Assembly (NCBI GenBank): GCA_910588555.1
Contig: CAJUPC010000033.1
Location: 1 to 18,195, forward strand
Reading direction: 5' to 3'
Length of the DNA stretch: 18,195 nt
DNA from: Candidatus Gastranaerophilales bacterium
Lineage (GTDB): Bacteria; Cyanobacteriota; Vampirovibrionia; Gastranaerophilales; Gastranaerophilaceae
The notes below the pieces were generated by a model. It had not been told where the DNA came from. It made no database searches and saw only the letters and a program-made list of their open reading frames with translations. Both the position numbers and the translations under genes were made by a program. Below, one piece after another: positions 6,469-13,714 of this stretch (within the stretch, counting starts at the first letter, position 1; the number at the start of each line of letters is the position of its first letter).

Positions 6469-6474
6469 CAGAAT

Positions 6475-7614
6475 ATGGATAGAAAAGAATTTATTAATGC
6501 AAAACGTATAGTTTTCAAGTTCGGTACAAATGTATTAAGAGGCGACGATGGTTATGTTTCTTTGCCGCGTGTTTACTCATTTATTGAAGATTTATCACGA
6601 CTTGCACGCCAGGGAAAAGAAATTATTGTTGTAACATCAGGTGCTGTAGGACTCGGTAAAAAACGTCTTGGTCTTGAAAGTACGGAAGGTGTTGCTTTAA
6701 AACAAGCCTGTGCTGCAATCGGACAGGGAAAATTAATGTCAATATACGAAAACGGATTTGACACATACGGACTTGTATCATCACAAATTCTTTTAACTGA
6801 GGATGATTTCTCGCTCAGAAAACGCTATTTGAGTTTGAGAACAACACTTAATAAGCTTTTGGAACTTGGAGTTGTCCCTATTATTAACCAGAATGACACT
6901 GTTTCGACTGTCGAAGTTGATCCGCAGTATGAGCACATGCAAGTTTGTTTTTCGGATAACGACAAGCTCTCAGCACTTGTTGCGTCGGAACTTGACGCGG
7001 ATTTACTTGTAATTCTTTCAGATATTGAAGGCTTATATGATGAAAACCCGAAAGTCAACCCGAATGCAAAAATTATTAGGAAAGTTGACGAAGTAACAGA
7101 CGCCGTTCTTGCACTGGGAACAGACGCTTCATCTGGCGGAAGAGGCGGAATGAGGACAAAACTTGAAGCAGCAAGAATGGTAACCCGTTTCGGAGGAAAA
7201 GTTTTGATTGCTAACGGAAAAATACCTTATGTAATCAAAAAGATTTTTGAAGAAGAAGAACTTGGAACAATGTTCTTGCCGCAGAATGAGGGACTTTCAG
7301 ATAAAAAGCGCTGGATTGGTTATGCAACAAATATCATTGGCAAAATAGTAGTTAACCAAGGTGCTAAAAAAGCACTTCTGGCTCAAAAAAGTTTGCTCCC
7401 GATTGGAGTTTGCGAAGTCATCAACGAGTTTAAAAAAGGTGATGTAATCTCAATTCTTGACGAACAGCATAATGAAATTGCACGTGGGATTGTAAATTAT
7501 AACTCCGAATCCTGTCAAAAAGTTATCGGATGTCATTCAGATAATATTATGGAAATTCTCGGGTTCAAAAACTATGACGCAATTATTACGCGTGATAACA
7601 TAACATTATTATAA
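6475..7614 (+). CDS. proB: Glutamate 5-kinase
   Basis: A 379-residue protein with the full amino acid kinase plus PUA layout of bacterial ProB. The kinase part has FKFGTNVLRGDDG (13-25), VTSGAVGLGKKRLGL, INQNDTVST with the Asn/Asp pair for glutamate, DNDKLSALVAS, and the nucleotide-side GRGGMRTKLEAARMV. The PUA domain begins near residue 280. ProB phosphorylates glutamate to gamma-glutamyl phosphate, the first and feedback-controlled step of proline synthesis. The product is unstable and passes to ProA, whose gene follows 37 bases later on the same strand. The start codon sits 6 bases after TATAAT, with no Shine-Dalgarno, so translation is probably from a leaderless message. Confidence 0.97.
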   Translation: MDRKEFINAKRIVFKFGTNVLRGDDGYVSLPRVYSFIEDLSRLARQGKEIIVVTSGAVGLGKKRLGLESTEGVALKQACAAIGQGKLMSIYENGFDTYGLVSSQILLTEDDFSLRKRYLSLRTTLNKLLELGVVPIINQNDTVSTVEVDPQYEHMQVCFSDNDKLSALVASELDADLLVILSDIEGLYDENPKVNPNAKIIRKVDEVTDAVLALGTDASSGGRGGMRTKLEAARMVTRFGGKVLIANGKIPYVIKKIFEEEELGTMFLPQNEGLSDKKRWIGYATNIIGKIVVNQGAKKALLAQKSLLPIGVCEVINEFKKGDVISILDEQHNEIARGIVNYNSESCQKVIGCHSDNIMEILGFKNYDAIITRDNITLL

Positions 7615-7619
7615 AAATT

Positions 7620-7646
7620 CCCCCTCATTTTGAGAGGGTTAGGGAG
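7620..7646 (+). repeat. Short palindromic repeat-like sequence in the proB-proA gap
   Basis: CCCTC (7622-7626) pairs with GAGGG (7634-7638), followed by TTAGGGAG. The pattern resembles the short CCCTC...GAGGGTTAGGG repeats dispersed in many bacterial genomes. The GGGAG at 7642-7646 also serves as the Shine-Dalgarno of proA, so the repeat supplies or lies next to the ribosome binding site. Confidence 0.45.
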
Positions 7647-7651
7647 ATAAA

Positions 7652-8905
7652 ATGGATTTTATACAAATTGCAAAAGATGCTAAAGAAGCTTCATTAAAAA
7701 TAGCAGACCTTTCTACAGAATTAAAAAATAAGGCTTTATTGAAAATCGCAGAAAAAATAGAACTTAATGCGACTGAAATTTTTTCGGCAAATAAACAAGA
7801 TTTGGCATCTGCAGAAAGCCTTGTTCAATCAGGTGAAATAACAAAATCCACTTTTAACAGACTTAAACTTGACGAAAACAAAATGCGCGATATGGTTCAA
7901 GGTATAAGAGATATCGCAAAACTTGATGACCCTGTTAATAAAAAATTGCTTGTAAGAGAACTTGATACTGATTTAACTTTATATAAAGTATCTTGTCCTA
8001 TCGGAGTTTTGGGGATAATTTTTGAAGCCCGTCCCGATGTAATAGCTCAAATCTCATCACTTGCAATTAAATCAGCAAATGCAGTCATATTAAAGGGCGG
8101 AAAAGAATCAATCAATACAAACAAAAAAATTCTTTCTGTTATAAATTCTGCACTTGAAGAAATTGAGGGATTTCCTAAAAATGTTATACAGCAAGTATTT
8201 ACCCGCGATGATGTTGCAGAAATGTTAAAATGCGACAAATATATAAATCTTATAATCCCGCGCGGTGGCAACAGCCTTGTAAAATTCATCAAAGAAAACA
8301 CAAAAATTCCCGTCCTCGGGCACGCTGACGGAATTTGCCACATATTTATCGACGAAAATGCTGATTTGGATATGGCAATAAAAGTTGTCACAGACGCTAA
8401 AACTCAATATCCGAGTGCTTGCAATTCCGTCGAAACACTTTTAATACATGAAAAATTCCCTGCAAAAGAGAATCTTTTAGCTGCTTTGCAGCTTTCTGAA
8501 ATTCAGCTTATAGACAATCCCGAAAGCTGGTCGCATGAATATGGTGACAAAATTTTATCATTTAAAACGGTAAAAAATGTTGACGAAGCTATTGAACACA
8601 TAAACACTTACGGTTCAGGCCACACTGACAGCATAATTACAAAAGATATTGAAAACGCAGAAAAATTTATGAACAAAGTAGATTCTGCAGGAGTATATTT
8701 CAATGCTTCCACTCGATTTGCTGACGGTTTCCGTTACGGCTTTGGCGCAGAAGTAGGGATTTCCACTAACAAAACCCACGCACGCGGTCCTGTAGGGTTA
8801 GAGGGATTAACAATCTATAAATATAAATTAATCGGCAACGGCAATATCGTAAAAGATTATGTTGACGGCTCCAAATGTTTTAAGCATAATGATATTATAA
8901 AGTAG
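7652..8905 (+). CDS. proA: Gamma-glutamyl phosphate reductase (glutamate-5-semialdehyde dehydrogenase)
   Basis: At 417 residues it matches the ProA family: the N-terminal half has CPIGVLGIIFEARPDV (115-130) and the NADPH-side ILKGGKES; IIPRGGNSLV and HADGICHIFID follow, and the catalytic Cys257 lies in YPSACNSVETLL. It reduces gamma-glutamyl phosphate with NADPH to glutamate semialdehyde, which cyclises toward proline. The third enzyme, proC, is not in the window. The ATG has GGGAG 5 bases upstream. The gene is the second in a proBA operon, with a small hairpin between the two genes. tRNA-Ser(CGA) begins after a single base, so the tRNA is probably co-transcribed and processed from this message unless it has a promoter inside proA. 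Confidence 0.97.
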   Translation: MDFIQIAKDAKEASLKIADLSTELKNKALLKIAEKIELNATEIFSANKQDLASAESLVQSGEITKSTFNRLKLDENKMRDMVQGIRDIAKLDDPVNKKLLVRELDTDLTLYKVSCPIGVLGIIFEARPDVIAQISSLAIKSANAVILKGGKESINTNKKILSVINSALEEIEGFPKNVIQQVFTRDDVAEMLKCDKYINLIIPRGGNSLVKFIKENTKIPVLGHADGICHIFIDENADLDMAIKVVTDAKTQYPSACNSVETLLIHEKFPAKENLLAALQLSEIQLIDNPESWSHEYGDKILSFKTVKNVDEAIEHINTYGSGHTDSIITKDIENAEKFMNKVDSAGVYFNASTRFADGFRYGFGAEVGISTNKTHARGPVGLEGLTIYKYKLIGNGNIVKDYVDGSKCFKHNDIIK

Positions 8906-8906
8906 A

Positions 8907-8991
8907 GGAGAGGTGTCCGAGTGGCTTAAGGTGCGGATCTCGAAAGTCTGTGTACAGCAATGTACCGTGGGTTCAAATCCCACCCTCTCCG
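8907..8991 (+). tRNA. tRNA-Ser (anticodon CGA)
   Basis: Class II tRNA of 85 nt. The acceptor stem is GGAGAGG/CCTCTCC with discriminator G; the anticodon arm CGGAT-CTCGAAA-GTCTG gives anticodon CGA (codon TCG); a long variable arm and T loop GGTTCAAATCC are present. It starts one base after the proA stop. Confidence 0.93.
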
Positions 8992-9016
8992 TATTTTTAC
9001 AGAAAGGAATTAAGGT

Positions 9017-9439
9017 ATGATAGAGTTTTTCGGAAAATTAACAGGTTTTTTAATTTTAGGTCTAATAGCTTATTTACTGTTCAAAAATAAAGGCAGTCAT
9101 CCCGATTTATTCAACCTAATTGACGGCGAAGAAATAATTCAAATGGCAAAAGGAGACTACTGGGTAAAAGAACTTTTGTGGCAAGAATCACAAAATTCAG
9201 GCGAATTTGCATTTACAAATAAACGCATATTATTCAAGGGAACATTTTTGAAATCCGCTGATAAAGAAGTAAGCATTCCTTATTCTGAAATTTTATCTGT
9301 AGAAAAATCTTTTGTGGGTTTGTTTTTCCCGGTAGCTTTCACAATAAAAACAAAAGACAATAAATCATATAAATTCGCAATAATGAAACGTCATATTTAT
9401 ATTGATTTAATAAACTCGTTAGCACAAAAATCAGAGTAA
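9017..9439 (+). CDS. Membrane-anchored PH-like domain protein
   Basis: The 140-residue protein has one N-terminal membrane helix (about 6-23, GKLTGFLILGLIAYLLF) and then a cytoplasmic domain of beta strands: LIDGEEIIQMAKGDY..., GEFAFTNKRILFKG, SIPYSEILSVEKS, FTIKTKDNKSYKFAIMKR. The T-x-KRILF strand followed by IPYSEILSVE is typical of bacterial PH/GRAM-like domains (bPH families), which may bind lipids or proteins; no enzymatic residues are expected. An AAAGGA-containing leader supports the ATG. The GT2 gene begins 4 bases after its stop, so the pair form an operon and the protein may act with that glycosyltransferase at the membrane, though nothing shows this directly. Confidence 0.65.
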   Translation: MIEFFGKLTGFLILGLIAYLLFKNKGSHPDLFNLIDGEEIIQMAKGDYWVKELLWQESQNSGEFAFTNKRILFKGTFLKSADKEVSIPYSEILSVEKSFVGLFFPVAFTIKTKDNKSYKFAIMKRHIYIDLINSLAQKSE

Positions 9440-9443
9440 TTAT

Positions 9444-10211
9444 ATGCAAAAAGTTTCGGTCATTATCCCATGTTATAATCAGGGACAATACCTTCAAGAG
9501 GCAATAAATTCTGTTAAAAACTCTACTTATGATAATATTGAAATAATTGTCGTAAATGACGGTTCTACAGATAACACAAAAGAAATTATTGATAACCTTG
9601 AAAATGAATACCCTGATATTAAGTTTATAACAATACAAAATTCGGGAGTTTGCAAAACAAGAAATCTTGGTATTGCAAACTCAACAGGCGATTATATTCT
9701 TCCGCTAGATGCTGATGACAAAATCGGCACCGAATATATTGAAAAAGCAGTACAAGTTCTGGATAACAATAAAAATACAGGTCTTGTGTATTGTAATGCT
9801 GAATTTTTCGGAAGCATTCAGAAAAAATGGGATTTAAAACCTGCAACTACTGAAAATATGCTTGTTCAAAACAGAATTTTCCCTTCTGCAATGTTCAGAA
9901 AAGAAACATTTAATCAAATAGGCGGTTATAAACCTGAAATGGAAACAGGATGTGAAGATTGGGAATTATGGCTTTCTATTATTGAAAGCGGTGCAGAAAT
10001 TTACAAACTTCCTGAAACTTTGTTTTACTATAGAAAATCTGAAAACGAACGCACTAAAATATCTCACAGACCACTGAATTATATAAAAATAAGATTAAAT
10101 ATAATAAAATTCCATAAAAACTTATACAAGCAATATGGTATAAAAGTATATTTCAAACTTTTGTTTATGGTAGTTAAAAATTTGGCATACAATATTTACA
10201 ATAATTTTTAA
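9444..10211 (+). CDS. Glycosyltransferase family 2 (GT-A fold)
   Basis: A 255-residue GT2 enzyme: SVIIPCYNQGQYLQEAINSV (5-24), VVNDGSTDNT (36-45), the metal-binding LDADD (Asp 89, 91 and 92), and the catalytic-base region CEDWELWL (EDW at 171-173). Such inverting transferases move a sugar from a nucleotide-sugar onto a growing surface glycan or lipid at the inner face of the membrane. The C-terminal 50 residues are basic and aromatic, without a clear membrane span. It starts 4 bases after the PH-like gene with no good Shine-Dalgarno, so translation probably depends on coupling. It converges on the XRE gene with a 4-base overlap of stop codons. No sugar specificity can be read. Confidence 0.9.
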   Translation: MQKVSVIIPCYNQGQYLQEAINSVKNSTYDNIEIIVVNDGSTDNTKEIIDNLENEYPDIKFITIQNSGVCKTRNLGIANSTGDYILPLDADDKIGTEYIEKAVQVLDNNKNTGLVYCNAEFFGSIQKKWDLKPATTENMLVQNRIFPSAMFRKETFNQIGGYKPEMETGCEDWELWLSIIESGAEIYKLPETLFYYRKSENERTKISHRPLNYIKIRLNIIKFHKNLYKQYGIKVYFKLLFMVVKNLAYNIYNNF

Positions 10212-10411
10212 TCGGGAGTAAACTCAAAAAGTTCTTGAGAGTTGCATCTTAGAATATTACACAACTTATTCAAGGTATCAAAATCAACACCTTTTGTTTT
10301 GTTGTGATAAATTTTATTAAGTGCATTTTGGCTTATACCTGTAAGCTTTGAAAGTTCCGAAACTCTCATTCTCTGCTCGCCCAAAATTATTGATAACCTG
10401 TTTTTAATCAT
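10208..10411 (-). CDS. Small XRE-family regulator (single helix-turn-helix)
   Basis: A 67-residue one-domain Cro/C1-type protein: MRVSELSKLTGISQNALNKIYHNKTKGVDFDTLNKLCNILRCNSQELFEF. The pattern with VDFDTLNKLC and a closing C-N-x2-ELFEF is that of the small YozG-like XRE regulators. It has no effector domain. Its extended -10 (TGGTAAAAT) ends 6 bases before the ATG and there is no Shine-Dalgarno, so it is probably leaderless. Its promoter lies back to back with that of pilin 2 (about 20 bases apart), which makes it a candidate regulator of that gene by position only. Confidence 0.85.
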   Translation of the reverse strand: MIKNRLSIILGEQRMRVSELSKLTGISQNALNKIYHNKTKGVDFDTLNKLCNILRCNSQELFEFTPD

Positions 10412-10417
10412 AAATAT

Positions 10418-10426
10418 ATTTTACCA
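10418..10426 (-). promoter_or_regulatory. Extended -10 (TGgTAAAAT) of the small XRE gene
   Basis: On the minus strand TGG (plus 10424-10426) and TAAAAT (plus 10418-10423), then six bases (ATATTT) and ATG. Same spacing as at 740, aroA, proB and mnmE. Confidence 0.5.
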
Positions 10427-10442
10427 ATATATATTTAAAGGG

Positions 10443-10492
10443 TTGATAATTACATTTAAACATGTTATAATTACATGTATAGTTGTATACAA
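10443..10492 (+). promoter_or_regulatory. Promoter and palindromes of pilin 2
   Basis: -35 TTGATA (10443-10448), 17 bases, extended -10 TGtTATAAT (TATAAT at 10466-10471). The palindrome ACATGT flanks the -10 on both sides (10460-10465 and 10473-10478), and the 10-base palindrome TTGTATACAA (10483-10492) follows in the early transcript. Likely regulated, perhaps by the divergent XRE protein. Confidence 0.6.
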
Positions 10493-10520
10493 TAGTAACA
10501 TTTATTAACATGGAGGTATT

Positions 10521-11222
10521 ATGAGCAAATTAAAATTCGGTTTCACATTAGCAGAAGTTTTTCACCCTGCCGAACAGTCGAAAAGAACTGCGTTCACATT
10601 GGCTGAGGTTTTAATAACTTTAGGAATTATTGGTATCGTTGCTGCATTAACAATGCCGTCATTAATTGCAAATTACAAAAGACAAATATAATCTGTCAAA
10701 CTTAAAAAATTCTATAGCGGAATGCAGCAAGCCATTCGGTTATATAATGCTCAAAATAATACTGACGGAAAAGATTGGGTTTACCCAACGCAGCGCGTTG
10801 AGGGAGTAGATGAGTTTTGGCAGAAATATTTTGCACCTAATTTTAATAATGTAGTAAAAACAGAAAAAACAACATCATTTTTTTATGTATATTTTGCAGA
10901 TGGTTCCTGCATGCATATACACAGAAGCGGAGTGTTGGATATAGAATTTGATTTAAACTGCAATCAGCGTCCGAATATTGCAGGTATAGACAAGCACTAC
11001 TTTTTATTGGATACACGCAGCGGAAAATTTATGACATTTTACTGGCCTTCGGAAATACATCTTGTAAATAACAATATTCCTGAAGGTGAAGAAAAAGTTA
11101 CTGCAGACATAACTGACAGAAAAAATCTTATAAGACTATGCAAATATTCTAGAAATTACTGTGCAAAACTTTTAGAATTTGACAATTGGGTATTTAAATC
11201 TGATTATCCTCATAAATTATAA
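10521..11222 (+). pseudogene. Type IV pilin-like protein 2, interrupted by in-frame TAA
   Basis: GGAGGT and ATG (10521) open a frame MSKLKFGFTLAEVFHPAEQ..., then TAFTLAEVLITLGIIGIVAALTMPSL..., which stops at TAA 10689-10691 (codon 57). Exactly in the same frame it continues with SVKLKKFYSGMQQAIRLYN and runs open to 11222, so one base change would give a 233-residue pilin. The C-terminal part has DIEFDLNCNQRPNIAGID and the end YCAKLLEFDNWVFKSDYPHKL, matching pilin 1. The leader is odd: a canonical G|FTLAEV is followed by a polar stretch and then a second A|FTLAEV with the hydrophobic helix. An ATG at 10722 could restart translation but would lack the signal. It overlaps the priA stop by 6 bases (TTATAA). 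Confidence 0.75.
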
Positions 11223-13415
11223 GATATCCAGCGGATCAACATCAACAACCATTTTGATATCTTTGGGCAAAGTTATTTTGTTTAAAAAGCTTGAAATAAA
11301 TTGATGACCTTTTTCATTTAATTTATTTTTAATTAAAATTTGGAAGCGGTATTGACTATTAATCCTTTCAATTACACAGGGAGTCGGTCCGAGAACTTCC
11401 AAGCGCTCGGAAACTCCAAATTTTTCAATCATTGTACAAAGTCTCAATGCAATTTCCTGTGCTGATTTTTCAGCACGGAAGTTGTTTAATGAGCTTAAAA
11501 CAAGTCTTATAACCTGACTGAAAGGAGGATAATCAAATTCCTCACGCGCTGCAATTTCTGTTTCGTAAAATTCCAAATAATTTTGAGCTCTCGCACTTGC
11601 AAGTGCATAAAAATCTGGATTGTAAGTTTGGAATAAAACTTTTCCCGCAAATTCGCCGCGTCCTGCGCGTCCTGCAACCTGTGTAAGAAGTTGAAAACCG
11701 CGTTCGGAAGCTCTGAAATCAGGAAGATTAAAACTTGCATCAGCAGAAATTACCCCGACAAGCGTGACATTAGGATTGTCCAAACCTTTTGCAATCATTT
11801 GCGTTCCGACTAATATGTCAATTTCTTTGCGCTGAAATTTTTCCAAAAGTCTTATGTGTTCGCCTTTTCGCGTCAAAATATCGCTGTCTATACGTTCAAT
11901 ATTATTATCGGGGAATAAATCCATAATATATTGTTCAATTTTTTGCGTTCCTGTTCCGCTGTTTTTCAAAGCGTCAGAGCCGCATTCGGGACAAAAATCG
12001 GGAAAATATTCAACATGATTACAGTAATGGCATTTTAACTGCTGGTCTTTAGCGTGCCAAATCATAGGTATAGCGCAATTTGGACATTCTACAACATGTC
12101 CGCATGCCTGACACTGAGTAAAAGTCGAAAATCCTCTGCGGTTAATAAGCAATATAACCTGCTGACCTTTTTCAAGCGTTTCTTTAATCTCATTTTGCAG
12201 CGGTATAGAAATAATATTTTTATAAGCAGCACGACCGTATTCCTGCATATTTATAACAGAAACGGGCGGAACTTTTGCATTGTTATACCGATGTTTAAGC
12301 TCAAAAAGATTTCCCTCATTTAAAGCCCTGTAATACGTTGAAATATCAGGTGTTGCAGAACCTAAAAGCAGCGGGCAATTATGAAATTCTGACAGTTTTT
12401 TGGCAACTGTTTTTGCATCATAACGGGGTGCCGGGGTTGTTTGTTTGTATGCACTTTCGTGCTCTTCGTCAATAATAATTAAGCCTATATTCTGCAAAGG
12501 CGCAAACACTGCCGAGCGTGCTCCGGCAAGAATTTTAATCTCATTTTTATATAACTTTTGCCACACATCATAGCGTTCCCCGTCTGATATACTGCTATGC
12601 CAGATTGCTACATCTTCTGTGCCAAATTTTTTCGCAAGCCTTTTGGTTAATTGAGACGCCAATGCTATTTCAGGAGCAAGGAATAAAACATTTTTGCCGG
12701 CCTTAATTGTGTCGTCAATAAGTTTAAAATAAACTTCGGTTTTTCCTGACGCAGTAACACCATGTAATAAAATCTGACGGGCATCTTTGAGATGTTTTTT
12801 TATGCCCTCATAAACTGACTTTTGTTCCCCCGAAAGTTCAAACAACGCTTCTCGTTTCGTAATCTGCAAAATATCAAGCGGGTTTCTATATAACTCTTCC
12901 TGCATTAATTTTACACAGCCAAGCTGTTCAAGTTTTTTTATTGTTGCACGCGTAGTTTTTGCATATTTTTCAAACAAAATCAAAGGCATTTTTCCGGACT
13001 TTTTCAACAGTTCAAGAACTTCAACCTGACGTTTTGACGCACCTTCAAATGAAGCAAATTCGACAAGCTGTTCGGTTTTTGAGGCTTTTTCAATAAGTTT
13101 CATAGGAATTGCGGCATTTAGTACTGTTACCAAATCACAGCAATAATAATTAGCGACCCACTCCAACAGCTTTAAATATTCAATTGAAAAAAGCGGAGTT
13201 TCATCAAGGATTTTACTGATTTTTTTAACCTTAAAATCCCCCGGCAAATAATCCGAAAACCCCGCACAAAAAGCATTAACAAGCCCCTGCCTTCCAAACG
13301 GCACAAGAATAGCCTGTCCGATTTGGATTTTATCTTTCATTTCATCGGGGATTAAGTAACTGAATGTCTTAACCCCGAGACCTTTGATATTAACAAGAGC
13401 AAGAGCATACTTCAT
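11217..13415 (-). CDS. priA: Primosomal protein N' (replication restart helicase PriA)
   Basis: At 732 residues it is full length. The N-terminal 3'-DNA-end binding domain (MKYALALVNIKGLGVKTFSYLIP...) is followed by a winged-helix part, then the helicase: Walker A GVTASGKTEV (219-228), DEEHE (316-320), GSATP (352-356), motifs around RRGF, two zinc sites (CQACGHVVECPNC and CHYCNHVEYFPDFCPECGS, about 440-485), GTQMIAKGLDNPNV and QVAGRAGRGE, and the C-terminal VDVDPLDIL. PriA recognises stalled or repaired forks and reloads the replicative helicase. Its ATG overlaps the stop of the PC4 gene by one base (TAATG), so the two are translationally coupled. The gene converges on pilin 2, sharing TTATAA at the stops. 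Confidence 0.97.
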   Translation of the reverse strand: MKYALALVNIKGLGVKTFSYLIPDEMKDKIQIGQAILVPFGRQGLVNAFCAGFSDYLPGDFKVKKISKILDETPLFSIEYLKLLEWVANYYCCDLVTVLNAAIPMKLIEKASKTEQLVEFASFEGASKRQVEVLELLKKSGKMPLILFEKYAKTTRATIKKLEQLGCVKLMQEELYRNPLDILQITKREALFELSGEQKSVYEGIKKHLKDARQILLHGVTASGKTEVYFKLIDDTIKAGKNVLFLAPEIALASQLTKRLAKKFGTEDVAIWHSSISDGERYDVWQKLYKNEIKILAGARSAVFAPLQNIGLIIIDEEHESAYKQTTPAPRYDAKTVAKKLSEFHNCPLLLGSATPDISTYYRALNEGNLFELKHRYNNAKVPPVSVINMQEYGRAAYKNIISIPLQNEIKETLEKGQQVILLINRRGFSTFTQCQACGHVVECPNCAIPMIWHAKDQQLKCHYCNHVEYFPDFCPECGSDALKNSGTGTQKIEQYIMDLFPDNNIERIDSDILTRKGEHIRLLEKFQRKEIDILVGTQMIAKGLDNPNVTLVGVISADASFNLPDFRASERGFQLLTQVAGRAGRGEFAGKVLFQTYNPDFYALASARAQNYLEFYETEIAAREEFDYPPFSQVIRLVLSSLNNFRAEKSAQEIALRLCTMIEKFGVSERLEVLGPTPCVIERINSQYRFQILIKNKLNEKGHQFISSFLNKITLPKDIKMVVDVDPLDIL

Positions 13416-13648
13416 TACTCTGCTTCCATAAACTCTTTTTTAGCTTCTTGAATAGCTTCTTCCAACAAGTCTAATTGGTCAGGTGAAAAAGTAACACCTT
13501 TTTTAGTCGGAAGCCATGTTGCGCCTTCATCTGTTGTGTAGAATATTCTCATATTCAAATAACTTCTGCCTTTGTATTCGCTTACTGAAATTTGTAATTG
13601 TTCTGTGTCGCTTCTTTCGATAGAAGCCAAAATTTTTGCATCTGCCAT
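13415..13648 (-). CDS. PC4/p15-type transcriptional coactivator family protein
   Basis: A 77-residue protein with the PC4 core: ISVSEYKGRSYLNMRIFY (20-37), then GATWLPTKKGVTFSPDQLDLLEEAI. The pattern Y-K-G-x2-Y-x-x-R-x-F-Y ... PTKKG-V/I-x-(F/L)-x-P-x-Q is the PC4/YdbC single-stranded-DNA-binding fold. Bacterial members bind single-stranded DNA and have been linked to DNA repair or replication. Being the first gene of an operon with priA, with a one-base stop/start overlap, supports a role beside replication restart. AAGGAG lies 9 bases before the ATG. It is divergent from dapB with a 66-base gap. Confidence 0.85.
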   Translation of the reverse strand: MADAKILASIERSDTEQLQISVSEYKGRSYLNMRIFYTTDEGATWLPTKKGVTFSPDQLDLLEEAIQEAKKEFMEAE

Positions 13649-13652
13649 AATC

Positions 13653-13708
13653 TTCTCTCCTTATAAAATTTACTTTTTTATGTTATCATAAAAATAATAA
13701 GGAGAGAA
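13653..13708. promoter_or_regulatory. Divergent PC4/dapB control region with 12-base inverted repeat
   Basis: TTCTCTCCTTAT (13653-13664) and ATAAGGAGAGAA (13697-13708) are perfect reverse complements and contain the Shine-Dalgarno sequences of both divergent genes. Between them the plus strand has an extended -10, TGtTATCAT (13681-13689), for dapB, and the minus strand reads TGaTAACAT from the same bases for the PC4 gene. Confidence 0.5.
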
Positions 13709-13714
13709 AAAATT

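Noticed and set aside
4518..8407. Long antisense frames inside aroA, proB and proA
   Set aside because: They are shadows of the clearly conserved enzymes on the plus strand, with no ribosome binding sites or protein likeness.
13649..13714. Lysine riboswitch upstream of dapB
   Set aside because: The gap to the divergent gene is only 66 bases, too short for the aptamer, and the Shine-Dalgarno lies right after the predicted transcription start.
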